A DNA stretch of 64,000 bases, from contig NZ_CP179210.1 in NCBI RefSeq assembly GCF_051201665.1, positions 3,596,001 through 3,660,000 on the forward strand, written 5' to 3'. Both the position numbers and the translations under genes were made by a program. The notes under the pieces are model-generated. The model was not told the origin of the DNA, did no database searches, and was given only the letters and a program-made list of their open reading frames with translations. This DNA comes from Psychrobium sp051201665 (GTDB lineage: Bacteria > Pseudomonadota > Gammaproteobacteria > Enterobacterales > Psychrobiaceae). Positions 34,641-43,979 of this stretch are shown one piece after another; the stretch's first letter is position 1; each line of letters starts with the position of its first letter.

Positions 34641-37600
34641 ATGCTTACAAATAAACTTTATGCATTGCTTTTATTATTGTTATTTCACTCAGTTTCCTGG
34701 GGAGATGAGATTGATTTCAATAACATTAAGGTGCATGGGTTATACTTATCTAAGGGGCAACAATCTGATCACACCTACCGCGTGCTTCGAGACAAACAAG
34801 ACTTCTTATGGATAGCGTCAGATTATGGGCTAAAACGCTACAATGGCTATGAATTAACGGTATTTACGCATGATGTAGACAATGAAAAAAGTATCGCTTA
34901 TGACTCTATCAGCGAACTCATTTATCAAGACCAACAGCTCTGGATTGGCGGAAATGAAATCAGTCTTTACAATCCAGAACATGAAAACTTCACCAATTAT
35001 AATGTCTCCGACCATTTCGCTATTTATAGCATGGTTAAACAGGGTAATTTAATTTGGTATGGTGGTGAAGGCTACGGACTAAGAGCATTTGATATAGAGT
35101 CCGAGCAAGTTGTTTATCAATATTTAGATTCTCCAGAGCATAAGTTTGTTTATAAAATCATTGCTGATAATCAAGACAATAAATTTTGGGTTGCGACTAA
35201 TAGTGGTATTTCATTAGTTGATGCGAAGTCAGGAGACAACGTTGAACACTTGAAAATTAATGGCATAGCAAGCGGGGAGACAACTTTATATGATCTCGTA
35301 TTAGACGATAACAACCGACTCTGGGTAGCCACCAGTAAAGGACTCATTGCCTATAATACGATATTGAAAACACAACAAATTTACACACATCAAGAGGATA
35401 ACCCTCAATCAATTTCAGAGAACGTTGTCACGTCTTTATTCATCGACAAATATCAAAGACTTTGGGTGGGAACTGACAAGAAAGGACTCAATATTTATTC
35501 ACCAATTATCGACGGATTTCAGAAAATTTCTAGCACGATAGACACCGCCGATACACATCAACTTCCATCAATGCCGATCAATGATATATTCCAAGACAAA
35601 TATAAGTCTTACTGGATAGCAGGCAGCCAAGGCGTTTATCGGATAAGCCCCCACCTAGAACGATTTTATACACTGCGACACGATAGTTCAGACGCCAATA
35701 GTATTAGTTTTGATAACATTTTAGGCTTGCACGAATCTTTTTCAGGCGATATATGGATTGCCACCGATGGCGGCGGACTAAATCGTTATAATCCCGTGAC
35801 AAAAGTCAATACACGCTATGTAAACGATCCCACCAATCCAAATAGTCTATGCAGCAACTCAGTGATCGCGGTAACCCAAGATAATGCAAGTAACATTTGG
35901 ATTGGAACCTACGGCGGTGGGCTATGCAAGTTATCCCTAACCACGAATACATTTACTCACTACGCATTGAACCCCCAATCACCTGAACACTCTCTAGCCG
36001 GTGAACATATTTTCAAGATACTCATCAATTCCAATCAACAAATTATGCTAAGTGTTTGGCGTAAAGGGCTGCAAATATTAGATCCAGAAACCGGGATATT
36101 TACGTCATATTTTCCTGTCGGTGCGGGTAAAGAAAGTGGCATCAGCAATTTTTCTATCAATGATATTGTTGAAGATTCCGATGGTTCGTTTTGGCTTGGT
36201 GGTTACAATGGCTTGGAGCATTTCGACCCTAACAGCCAGTCCTTCACGTCTGTATCACTTCATTCAACAGACAGCATAATCGACATCTATTTAGACGATA
36301 ACAATCAAGTGTGGGCCGCAAGTACCCATGGCTTGATAATCTATAACAAAGAGACCAAAAAGCTTGTGCGCTATACCACTGAGCACGGCCTGCCTACCGA
36401 CTATATTGTGAGTATTGAAAAAGATAAAAACGGATTATTTTGGCTCGGGACGCGTGATGGCTTAGTTCACTTCGAGCCCCACAATAAAAAATTTACCTCC
36501 TTGACACAATCGGATGGATTAACTGGCAAAAGTTTCAATAGAAATAGCCATTTACAGACAAACGAAGGGTTAATGTATTTTGGTGGCCCCAATGGGCTAA
36601 ACATATTTGACCCGCAGCAGTTTTCTGGAAACGTCCATCAACCGCAAATTATACTGTACGATTTTAAGGTGCTTCAACAGCCTGTTCTTTTAATGGACAA
36701 GGCTGACGCTGTTACACCTCATTACCCCGAGCAAAAATTTTCTTACCTGCAAGATGATATTTCTATTTCGTTTGCTGGCTTAGATTTTATTGCCCCCATG
36801 AATAATCTATATCGCTATCAGCTTACGGGTGTCGATAAACAATGGAATATAGCGAACGCAAAACAGCGTACCGTTAGATATACGAATCTAGCGCCGGGTG
36901 AATATATCTTTCAAGTTACGGCAGCGAACAATGAAGGCGTATGGAACTCCAATGTGACGCAGTTTAAATTTATAATCGAACCACCGTGGTGGCAAACATT
37001 ATGGGCTTCAATATTATTTATGGTCTTGTTTCTTAAGGCTATTTATCTTTTTATTTTTTGGCGGGTCAAGGATGCCAAAGCCCATGCACGCAAACTAGAA
37101 AGTAAAGTTAAAAAACGCACAAAAGAATTAGTTGATACGATCGAAGAGCTTGAAAAAACAGAACATCAGCTGGTCGAATCAGAGAAAATGGCGTCAATTG
37201 GCCGCATAGTATCTGGCGTTGCTCACGAGTTGAATACGCCATTAGGCAATACGATTACAGCAATTTCTTGCGTCGAAAAACAAACCATGAATCTCATTGA
37301 TAACATTGAAAATAAATCGCTTTCCAAAAAAGGGTTTCAACTTACCAAAGATAAACTAACCCAAGCCGTCGATTTGAGCACAACTAGTATTGCACGGCTC
37401 GCCGATCTCATTAATCGCTTTAAAGAACTCGCTGTCGATAAGCAACAAGAGCAAGTCAGCTATTTTTCGATAAATACCGTATTAGATGGCCTTCATCGGC
37501 GTTATGTGGCACAAATGATAAAAGAAAATATATCATTCACAATGACTTGCTCCACTGTTCTTGAAATCAATAGCTACCCTTTCGCCTTCGAAAATACCAT

Positions 37601-37922
37601 TGAAGCATTAATGACGAATTCTTTGTTGCATGGTTTTAAAGATCAGCCTCAGGGTAATATCTCTCTGGAAATAGCTACCAATGATACCGCTAGTCATTTA
37701 GTCATCAATTATAGTGACGATGGTGTAGGCATTTGTAAAAAGATAGAGCCCTTTATTTTTGAACCCTTTACCACAACTAATAGGATCAAAGGAAACACGG
37801 GATTAGGGCTAAACATTTCCTACAATACCGTAACTCAGTTGCTCCAAGGAACTATTACACTAGTGCCCACAGACAAAGGATGCGCCTTTGAAATAACGCT
37901 GCCATTGACCATATCAGGCTAA
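34641..37922 (+). CDS. Sensor histidine kinase with two-component-regulator propeller ectodomain (copy 2)
   Basis: 1093 aa. Signal peptide LTNKLYALLLLLLFHSVSWG, then repeated Reg_prop blades with LWIG/LWVGT and GLKRYNG/GGLNRYNP elements (about 35-670), a Y_Y_Y domain (about 690-770), a membrane helix near 785-810, a HisKA domain with His862 in GVAHELNTPL, and an HATPase domain with N-box TNSLLHGF, YSDDGVGI and GNTGLGLNIS. Like copy 1 it has no receiver. Overall organisation is the same as the kinase at 17937, but the ectodomain differs clearly, so the ligands probably differ. It is convergent with the second ast operon, 90 bp away, which repeats the arrangement of copy 1 and supports an ancestral module duplication. 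Confidence 0.92.
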   Translation: MLTNKLYALLLLLLFHSVSWGDEIDFNNIKVHGLYLSKGQQSDHTYRVLRDKQDFLWIASDYGLKRYNGYELTVFTHDVDNEKSIAYDSISELIYQDQQLWIGGNEISLYNPEHENFTNYNVSDHFAIYSMVKQGNLIWYGGEGYGLRAFDIESEQVVYQYLDSPEHKFVYKIIADNQDNKFWVATNSGISLVDAKSGDNVEHLKINGIASGETTLYDLVLDDNNRLWVATSKGLIAYNTILKTQQIYTHQEDNPQSISENVVTSLFIDKYQRLWVGTDKKGLNIYSPIIDGFQKISSTIDTADTHQLPSMPINDIFQDKYKSYWIAGSQGVYRISPHLERFYTLRHDSSDANSISFDNILGLHESFSGDIWIATDGGGLNRYNPVTKVNTRYVNDPTNPNSLCSNSVIAVTQDNASNIWIGTYGGGLCKLSLTTNTFTHYALNPQSPEHSLAGEHIFKILINSNQQIMLSVWRKGLQILDPETGIFTSYFPVGAGKESGISNFSINDIVEDSDGSFWLGGYNGLEHFDPNSQSFTSVSLHSTDSIIDIYLDDNNQVWAASTHGLIIYNKETKKLVRYTTEHGLPTDYIVSIEKDKNGLFWLGTRDGLVHFEPHNKKFTSLTQSDGLTGKSFNRNSHLQTNEGLMYFGGPNGLNIFDPQQFSGNVHQPQIILYDFKVLQQPVLLMDKADAVTPHYPEQKFSYLQDDISISFAGLDFIAPMNNLYRYQLTGVDKQWNIANAKQRTVRYTNLAPGEYIFQVTAANNEGVWNSNVTQFKFIIEPPWWQTLWASILFMVLFLKAIYLFIFWRVKDAKAHARKLESKVKKRTKELVDTIEELEKTEHQLVESEKMASIGRIVSGVAHELNTPLGNTITAISCVEKQTMNLIDNIENKSLSKKGFQLTKDKLTQAVDLSTTSIARLADLINRFKELAVDKQQEQVSYFSINTVLDGLHRRYVAQMIKENISFTMTCSTVLEINSYPFAFENTIEALMTNSLLHGFKDQPQGNISLEIATNDTASHLVINYSDDGVGICKKIEPFIFEPFTTTNRIKGNTGLGLNISYNTVTQLLQGTITLVPTDKGCAFEITLPLTISG

Positions 37923-38011
37923 ACAAGGACTAACGATAATAAAAAGTTAGCCCTCATTGCGCATTTATGTCAGCCTTATTATCTGGACTTCGAAATAACC
38001 GATTACTCGAT

Positions 38012-39481
38012 CTAAAAGGTTAAACCCGGTGTCAACGTTGCTGGCAATACCACTTCATCAGCTTCCATTGAAGCCACCGGGTAAGCACAGTAATCGGCTG
38101 CGTAATACGCGCTAGCACGATGATTACCACTGCCACCAACACCACCAAATGGCGCAGCGCCGCTTGCGCCGGTGATTTGCTTGTTCCAGTTTACGATACC
38201 TGCACGAATGCGCGCGAAGAAGTAATCGTAATCGTCACGGCTATCAGCCAACAAACCTGCTGATAAACCAAAGCTTGTATTGTTTGCTAATTCAATTGCT
38301 TCATCAAAGCTTGAATAACGGATGATTTGCAGTAATGGACCAAAGTGCTCTTCATCTGGCAATTCACGGGCAAATGACGTCACATCAACAAGACCTGGTG
38401 TTACAAAACCTGTGCCCGCTTTGTGTGTTAGTTCGATTAACACTTTCGCGCCCTTCTCAACTAACATCTTTTGTGCTGCAACCATACCAAGTGCTGCTTT
38501 TTCACTAATCATTGAGCCCATAAATGGTTGCTCAGCGTCATCGAAGTTACCTACTTTGATGTCTTTAGTTACTTCAACTAAACGCTCAATCAGTGCATCA
38601 CCATCGCTGCCATTAGCGACGAATAATTTACGTGCACATACACAGCGTTGACCTGTTGTAACGTAAGCCGACTGAATGATGTCATGTACGGCACCATCAA
38701 CGTTTGCTACGTCTTTAACGATAAGCGGGTTATTACCCCCCATCTCAAGCGCTAAGATTTTGCCCGGTTGACCAGCGAATTGCTTGTGCAACAAGTGACC
38801 AGTGTTTGAACTACCCGTAAAGAATAAACCGTCGATTTCAACGTGGTTTGCAATGGCAACGCCTGTTTCAACTTCACCTTGCAGTAAGTTCATTACGCCT
38901 GCTGGTAAGCCAGCTTGCTCCCACAATTTAACCGTGAGTTCACCAACGCGCGGCGTTAATTCACTTGGCTTAAATACAATGGTGTTACCTGCAAGTAATG
39001 CTGGAACAATGTGGCCGTTTGGCAAATGACCTGGGAAGTTGTAAGGACCAAATACCGCAACAACACCGTGTGGCTTGTGGCGAATAAACGCTTTAGCGCC
39101 CGGCGCTGGGTTTTCTACCGTACCAGTACGCTCGTTGTGCGCTTTGATTGAGATAGCAATTTTACCTGCCATGCCAGCGGCTTCAGTACGTGTTTCCCAT
39201 AATGGTTTACCCGTTTCAAGCGCAATGGCGTGCGCCATTTCTTCTTTGTTTTCAACAAGCAGTGCACCGAACTTTTCGATAATCGCTTTACGCGCTTCAA
39301 AGCCGATTTGTGCCCATTCGAAAGAGGCTGCACGTGCTGCTGTCATTACAGTGTCAACTTGCTCGCTTGTCGCTGTTTGACCAGTCCAGATAACATCGTT
39401 GTTCGCTGGGTTTACTGAGTTTACGTTGTTACCTAAACCAGTGGTCCATTGACCATTTATAAATTGAATTGCTTGAGACAT
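38012..39481 (-). CDS. astD: Succinylglutamate semialdehyde dehydrogenase (copy 2)
   Basis: 489 aa, same motifs as copy 1 (catalytic Cys in TTGQRCVCARKLF, base Glu in LALEMGGNNPL). The first 70 residues carry most of the differences from copy 1 (for example QWTTGLGNNVNS against QWVAGFGSDVTS); after that only about two residues differ (A/S in EQAGLPAG, K/T in EKGAKVLIE). The DNA is also nearly identical across that part, so the conserved tract has been homogenised recently. Last gene of the operon; no DUF1338 gene follows. CGAGGAAAAC precedes the ATG. Confidence 0.95.
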   Translation of the reverse strand: MSQAIQFINGQWTTGLGNNVNSVNPANNDVIWTGQTATSEQVDTVMTAARAASFEWAQIGFEARKAIIEKFGALLVENKEEMAHAIALETGKPLWETRTEAAGMAGKIAISIKAHNERTGTVENPAPGAKAFIRHKPHGVVAVFGPYNFPGHLPNGHIVPALLAGNTIVFKPSELTPRVGELTVKLWEQAGLPAGVMNLLQGEVETGVAIANHVEIDGLFFTGSSNTGHLLHKQFAGQPGKILALEMGGNNPLIVKDVANVDGAVHDIIQSAYVTTGQRCVCARKLFVANGSDGDALIERLVEVTKDIKVGNFDDAEQPFMGSMISEKAALGMVAAQKMLVEKGAKVLIELTHKAGTGFVTPGLVDVTSFARELPDEEHFGPLLQIIRYSSFDEAIELANNTSFGLSAGLLADSRDDYDYFFARIRAGIVNWNKQITGASGAAPFGGVGGSGNHRASAYYAADYCAYPVASMEADEVVLPATLTPGLTF

Positions 39482-39526
39482 TATGTTTTCCTCGATTCTT
39501 TACGTGCAATTTTTACAGTGCTGCTT

Positions 39527-40543
39527 TTACAGTGCTACGACGCGGATTTTATCGCCGTCTGTTACATTTAATGCGTTAGCATGCTCTTGAGTAATGAAGG
39601 CGAACTCTTGGTTTTCACACAAATTGATATGCACTTCTGTCGCTCTGAAATGTTCAAAATCAGTATTACACGCAACAAATGGTGAGCCTTCTTCAACGTC
39701 GCTAATTTTCACGGTAACTCGAACACAGCCGCGTACTGCGTTAATTTGTTCACGTTCACATTCAACCGTTGGACCCGCATCGAAAATATCAACGTAACCG
39801 CGATATCTAAAGCCTTCGCGCTCTAACAAACGTAATGCAGGTCGTGTTTTCTCGTGTACACGACCAATGACATCTTGTGCTTCTTGGCTCAGCAAGTTGG
39901 TGTAAATTGGATAACGCGGCATCAATTCAGCAATAAAAACTTTATTACCAATACCTGACAAGTAGTCAGCCGTTGGAAAGTCCATGCTAAAGAAGTGAGC
40001 TTCTAGCCATTCCCAAAACGGTGAATTACCGCTTTCGTCAGACACACCGCGCATTTCAGCAATTACTTTATCGCCAAAACGCTCACCAAACTCTGCCAAC
40101 ATTAAGAAGCGACAACGAGACAATACACGGCCATTATTACCACCACGAGCATCTTGACTTAAGAACAGCGTGCATAATTCTGCTGCGCCCGTGTAGTCAT
40201 TACACAGGGTCAAGGTGTCGATAGTATTGTGTAATTTCAGCTCTTGCGACGAATGCACAACCTTGCCTAGATGGTAGTGGTAAAAGGCATTGTCTAAACC
40301 TACTGCCGACTCAATGCCACTGGTGCCTACCACTTTGCCAGTTTCCGTATCTTCCATCACCATCAGATAACCTTCAGTGCCAGGCTGAGTAGCATTGGCA
40401 GCAAAAGACTCTTCTGAATGTGCTATACGCGAACGTAAAAGCTGTTCATTGGTTGGTAATGATGTAAAACCAACACCAGAATCATGAGCGATTTGCATTA
40501 ATGCAGGATAGTCAGCAGCGACTATCGGACGAATGACCAACAT
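39527..40543 (-). CDS. astA: Arginine N-succinyltransferase (copy 2)
   Basis: 338 aa AstA with all family blocks (GVGFTSLP, YHYHLGKVVHSS, TLCNDYTGAAELCTLFL, ELMPRYPIYTNLL, GYVDIFDAGPTVEC). It differs from copy 1 over its whole length, at roughly 30 percent of residues, most in the last 70 residues. This contrasts with the nearly identical flanking genes. GAGGAT lies before the ATG. It is 45 bp upstream of astD and 90 bp downstream of astC. Confidence 0.95.
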   Translation of the reverse strand: MLVIRPIVAADYPALMQIAHDSGVGFTSLPTNEQLLRSRIAHSEESFAANATQPGTEGYLMVMEDTETGKVVGTSGIESAVGLDNAFYHYHLGKVVHSSQELKLHNTIDTLTLCNDYTGAAELCTLFLSQDARGGNNGRVLSRCRFLMLAEFGERFGDKVIAEMRGVSDESGNSPFWEWLEAHFFSMDFPTADYLSGIGNKVFIAELMPRYPIYTNLLSQEAQDVIGRVHEKTRPALRLLEREGFRYRGYVDIFDAGPTVECEREQINAVRGCVRVTVKISDVEEGSPFVACNTDFEHFRATEVHINLCENQEFAFITQEHANALNVTDGDKIRVVAL

Positions 40544-40590
40544 AATCGATCCTCAAATTAGGTATCCGATACCAATAAATATATGCGATA

Positions 40591-40620
40591 AAAAAGGCGA
40601 ACAACTTGTGTTGCCCTTTA
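40591..40620 (-). terminator. Possible attenuator hairpin between astC and astA (copy 2)
   Basis: On the minus strand AAAGGGCAAC and GTTGTTCGCCTTT form an imperfect stem around ACAA, followed by TTTTTTA. This has terminator shape yet lies inside the operon, so it would reduce astA-astD expression relative to astC. The sequence is unrelated to the hairpin at the same place in copy 1. Confidence 0.45.
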
Positions 40621-40633
40621 ACGAATGAAGTAA

Positions 40634-41851
40634 TTAAGCGTTTACAATTTGTGCTACTGCTTTTTCAAAGCGCACTAAACCTTCAGCGATGTCCGCTTCT
40701 GGAATAACTAGTGACGGAGCGAAACGTACGATGTTTGCGCCTGCTACTAATGCCATTAAACCGTTTTCTGCTGAAGCAACCATGAAGTCACGTGCACGGC
40801 CTTGGTACTCGTCGTTTAACACAGCGCCTAGTAATAAACCTTTACCACGGATTTCACTAAATACGTTGTACTTAGCGTTAATCGCTTCAAAACCAGCGCG
40901 GATTTGTGCTTCTTTAACTTTAACGCCATCTAATACGTCAGATGTATTGATGATATCCATTACTGCTTCACCAACAGCACATGCTAGTGGGTTACCACCG
41001 TACGTTGAACCGTGTGTACCCGGCTTAAGGTGCTTAGCGATATCTTTTGTTGTTAACATCGCGCCGATTGGGAAACCGCCACCTAGTGCTTTAGCGCTCG
41101 TTAGGATATCTGGAGTCACACCTAAATCCATGTAAGCGAAGAATGAACCTAAACGACCGAAACCTGTTTGAACTTCATCAAAGATTAATAGTGCATTGTG
41201 CTCATCACATAACTCACGAACGCCTTTTGCAAATTCGTCAGTTGGGCTAACTAAACCGCCTTCACCTTGCAGTGGCTCCATCATTACTGCACAAGTCTTG
41301 TCTGACATTAATGCTTTAAGTGCTTCTAAATCGTTATAAGCAACGTGGTCGATTGCGCCCGGCTTAGGACCGAAACCGTCTGAGTAAGCTTCTTGGCCGC
41401 CAACCGTTACTGTGAAGAAAGTACGGCCGTGGAAACCTTGCTTGAATGCGATGATTTGGTCTTTTTCTTTACCATAGTTATCTAATGCCCAACGACGTGC
41501 TAGCTTAAGTGCTGCTTCGTTTGATTCGCCGCCTGAGTTAGCGTAGTAAACTTGGTCAGCAAAGGTCGCGTCAGTTAATTTTTTCGCTAAACGTAACGCT
41601 GGCTCGTTCGTCATTACGTTACTTAGATGCCAGATTTTGCTCGCTTGCTCGTTCACAGCAGCAACAAGTGCTGGGTGACAGTGACCTAAACAGTTAACCG
41701 CGATGCCGCCAGCGAAGTCGATTAGTTCGTTGTCATTTTGATCCCATACACGAGAACCTTCACCACGTACTGGAATAATGCTTGATGGTGCGTAGTTAGG
41801 TACCATTACTTCATCAAATAATTCACGTGTTACTTGCATTTTCTCTGGCAT
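40634..41851 (-). CDS. astC: Acetylornithine/succinylornithine aminotransferase (copy 2)
   Basis: 405 aa. The same class-III PLP aminotransferase as copy 1; only the first residues differ (PEKMQVTRELF against TVTRALF), and the rest of the protein is identical as far as I can read, with scattered silent changes in the DNA. The ATG at 41851 has AGAGGA upstream; a second ATG four codons in (41839) is possible. First gene of the second ast operon. Two paralogues this similar must have shared sequence very recently. Confidence 0.95.
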   Translation of the reverse strand: MPEKMQVTRELFDEVMVPNYAPSSIIPVRGEGSRVWDQNDNELIDFAGGIAVNCLGHCHPALVAAVNEQASKIWHLSNVMTNEPALRLAKKLTDATFADQVYYANSGGESNEAALKLARRWALDNYGKEKDQIIAFKQGFHGRTFFTVTVGGQEAYSDGFGPKPGAIDHVAYNDLEALKALMSDKTCAVMMEPLQGEGGLVSPTDEFAKGVRELCDEHNALLIFDEVQTGFGRLGSFFAYMDLGVTPDILTSAKALGGGFPIGAMLTTKDIAKHLKPGTHGSTYGGNPLACAVGEAVMDIINTSDVLDGVKVKEAQIRAGFEAINAKYNVFSEIRGKGLLLGAVLNDEYQGRARDFMVASAENGLMALVAGANIVRFAPSLVIPEADIAEGLVRFEKAVAQIVNA

Positions 41852-42213
41852 AAAATTAATCCTCTATCTTCTCTTCATTTGTACTGAAAAGGGGTAAATA
41901 AGCTTAATAAACTCTTAATGAGCTATTAAATTGTGGCCAGAGTATCCCAGAAATTTGAGCGAATGTCTTCACGGTCGCCTATAATTTAGACACTAAATAT
42001 TGCTTTCAGTACACCGTCTTCAATGGACTAAAAATAATAAGTGAATAAATAAACAAATCTATTGAATTGTTGCGAATAAATAGTCAAAAATTTCGGTAGC
42101 TAGTCACTGTGTTTTTTTTTACAAAAAAAATAACTTTTTTTGTATTTTTCATCAAGAATCACACTTTGCTGAACAATAAATTGGCTAATTTCACTCAATT
42201 AAAAGGAAACTAA
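41852..42213. promoter_or_regulatory. Divergent promoter region with ArgR-box-like motifs
   Basis: This 362-bp region separates astC copy 2 (leftward) and the binding protein (rightward). GTGAATAAATAAAC (42041-42054) and GCGAATAAATAGTCA (42072-42086) resemble the ArgR half-palindrome TGAATANNNNTTCA, which would fit arginine control of the ast genes. The matches are partial. Long A and T runs occur at 42112-42154. AAAAGGAAAC precedes the ATG at 42214. Confidence 0.35.
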
Positions 42214-42966
42214 ATGAAGTGTTTTTTTGCTGCGCTAATATGTCTGTTTAGTTCAGTCTCGTTCGCTAAAACACCACCACTTCTAGTTGTGACCGAAGAT
42301 TTGTGGCCATTAAACTATATAGAGAACAATGAAATTAAGGGAAGTGCAACCGTATTAGTTAAACGTATTCTTAAGCAAGCTGATATGGATTATACGTTAG
42401 TCTTATTACCTTGGGCTCGAAGTTATAAAATGGCACTAACTAAACCCAATGTATTGATATATAGCATTAATCAAACGCCTGAGCGAAGTGAGATGTTCCA
42501 TTGGGTAACCGAAATTCCTGTAAAGGTAGAGAGTAATTACTACGCACTATCCAGAAGTCCTCTCGCCAATAAGCAACCATCTTCTCTTAAAGAACTAAGA
42601 ATTGCTGCTTTAATTGATTCCGTCAATGACGCTTTTCTAAGCCGAAATAAGTTCAAAAATATCAGTAGAGTTTCAAAAATATCTCAATCTGTAGGCATGC
42701 TTAAAAGACAACGCGTCGATTTAATCATTGCATCTGAAAATACCATCCTACAGGCGTTAAGAAATAATAATATGCAACGCTCAGATATCATAAAAATAGG
42801 GTCAGCTTTTAACTCAAAGCCGGCAATAGCATTAAGCCTTACAACTCCTCAACGCACAGTTAACAAACTTAGAAAAGCAGCATTAGAGTTGGAAGAAAAA
42901 GAAGGCCTATGTCAGATTATGGAGATAACACCTGCTGAATGCGTGACGCCATCTCGGCAGCATTAA
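42214..42966 (+). CDS. Periplasmic solute-binding protein, family 3-like (copy 2)
   Basis: 250 aa. Signal peptide KCFFAALICLFSSVSFA, then PLLVVTEDLWPLNYIENNEI, GSATVLVKRILKQADM, LLPWARSYKMALTKPNVLIY and FHWVTEIP, the same pattern as the protein at 21936. ELRIAALIDSVNDAFL and VDLIIASENT correspond to the second lobe. No ABC permease is nearby. The gene is divergent from astC copy 2 and is followed 15 bp later by a broken paralogue, so it is a tandem duplication. It may deliver an amino-acid-like ligand to a sensor or an unlinked transporter. Confidence 0.82.
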   Translation: MKCFFAALICLFSSVSFAKTPPLLVVTEDLWPLNYIENNEIKGSATVLVKRILKQADMDYTLVLLPWARSYKMALTKPNVLIYSINQTPERSEMFHWVTEIPVKVESNYYALSRSPLANKQPSSLKELRIAALIDSVNDAFLSRNKFKNISRVSKISQSVGMLKRQRVDLIIASENTILQALRNNNMQRSDIIKIGSAFNSKPAIALSLTTPQRTVNKLRKAALELEEKEGLCQIMEITPAECVTPSRQH

Positions 42967-42981
42967 GGTGATAAATAGATT

Positions 42982-43979
42982 ATGTTAACAAGAGTCTCAT
43001 TTACCTTATTATTTATCATTACAGTACTTTGTTATGCTCAGCAATCCTCTGCATTCGAGAAAAAACCACCGTTGTGACAGAAAACCTCTGGCCATTTAAT
43101 TATCTAGAGAAAGGTCAAGTAAAAGGACCCCACACCGAGTTAGTTAAACAGATATTATCAACAGCTAACCTCGATTATTCGATTGCTGTTCTGCCTTGGG
43201 CTAGAGCATACAAGTTGGCTCAAACTAAGCCCAACATATTGATATAGATACCCGTTGCCAATGAAAGTGCTAATTCCAGTAAGACGAGAAGCGCGCCAAA
43301 TGCTAGGTGTCACCAACGGTGCAAAAATGACCCACTAACATCGATCCAAAATTGACCCACCGATGTATCATTTATTTTTAGGTGATACGGTATGTTAACG
43401 AAGGAGCTATTTGTGGATATTAAAGTCCTGCATAAACAAGGCAAAAGCATCTTCAATGGTAACGGGTATGAAATTAACAGAACCAATTTACGGCAAGAAA
43501 AATTTCATTGGATTGCTCGATTTCCTACCGATGCAAAGATTAACTTTTACGCCTTGAAAAAATCAAAGCTCACTAACAGCGATTTATCGGCACTTAAGAC
43601 ACTTGCCATTGGTACGCAGATTGATACAGCCAACGATAATTTTGTTACTCAAAGTGGGTTTAACAGCATTAGTCGTGTTTCACACATAAGCCAAACGATT
43701 GGTATGTTAAAGATTGGGCGAATAAAACTGGTTATTGCATCTGATCATCAAATAAAACGAGCAGCACAGGAATCCAGATTAGACATCAATGAATTAGAAA
43801 AAATAACTTACGCTTTTTCTTCTAATCCATCGATTGCGATGCCCCTGAGCACACCACCAGCCACTATTGAAAAACTTAGCGCTGCTTTTAAAAAACTGGC
43901 GCAGAAAAACGACCTGTTCCAGCTAGTAGATTATGGTGACTTAAACTGCATTAAAAAAATGGCTAAGGCTCAACCTTAG
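42982..43979 (+). pseudogene. Third solute-binding protein, frameshifted and interrupted
   Basis: The ATG at 42982 opens a signal peptide (LTRVSFTLLFIITVLCYAQQ) that reaches EKKPPL and then a TGA at 43075. The mature sequence continues in another frame as VVTENLWPFNYLEKGQVKGP, so a few bases have been lost at the cleavage region. At KPNILI (43247) a 222-bp element follows, and the protein resumes as YEINRTNLRQEKFHWIARFP and runs to 43979. The frame at 43392-43979 begins with residues from a foreign transposase and is an artefactual fusion. Both breaks make it a pseudogene. Its end overlaps the convergent HDOD gene by 17 bp. Confidence 0.8.
43248..43469 (+). mobile_element. IS630-ended miniature element carrying an IS21 remnant
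   Basis: The ends (43248-43270 and 43447-43469) are inverted repeats matching at 19 of 23 positions, both starting ATACCCGTT. They also match the left end of the IS630 element at 5856-5879 at about 19 of 23 positions. Inside lies a piece of IS21: terminal repeats GCAAAAATGACCCAC and CAAAATTGACCCACC, then an istA start (LTKELFVDIKVLHKQGKSI). No transposase is intact. Flanking TA fits IS630 insertion. Confidence 0.7.

Noticed and set aside
43392..43979. 195-codon ORF as an independent gene
   Set aside because: Its first 20 codons are the start of an IS21 istA and the rest is the second lobe of a broken binding protein; it has no signal peptide of its own.
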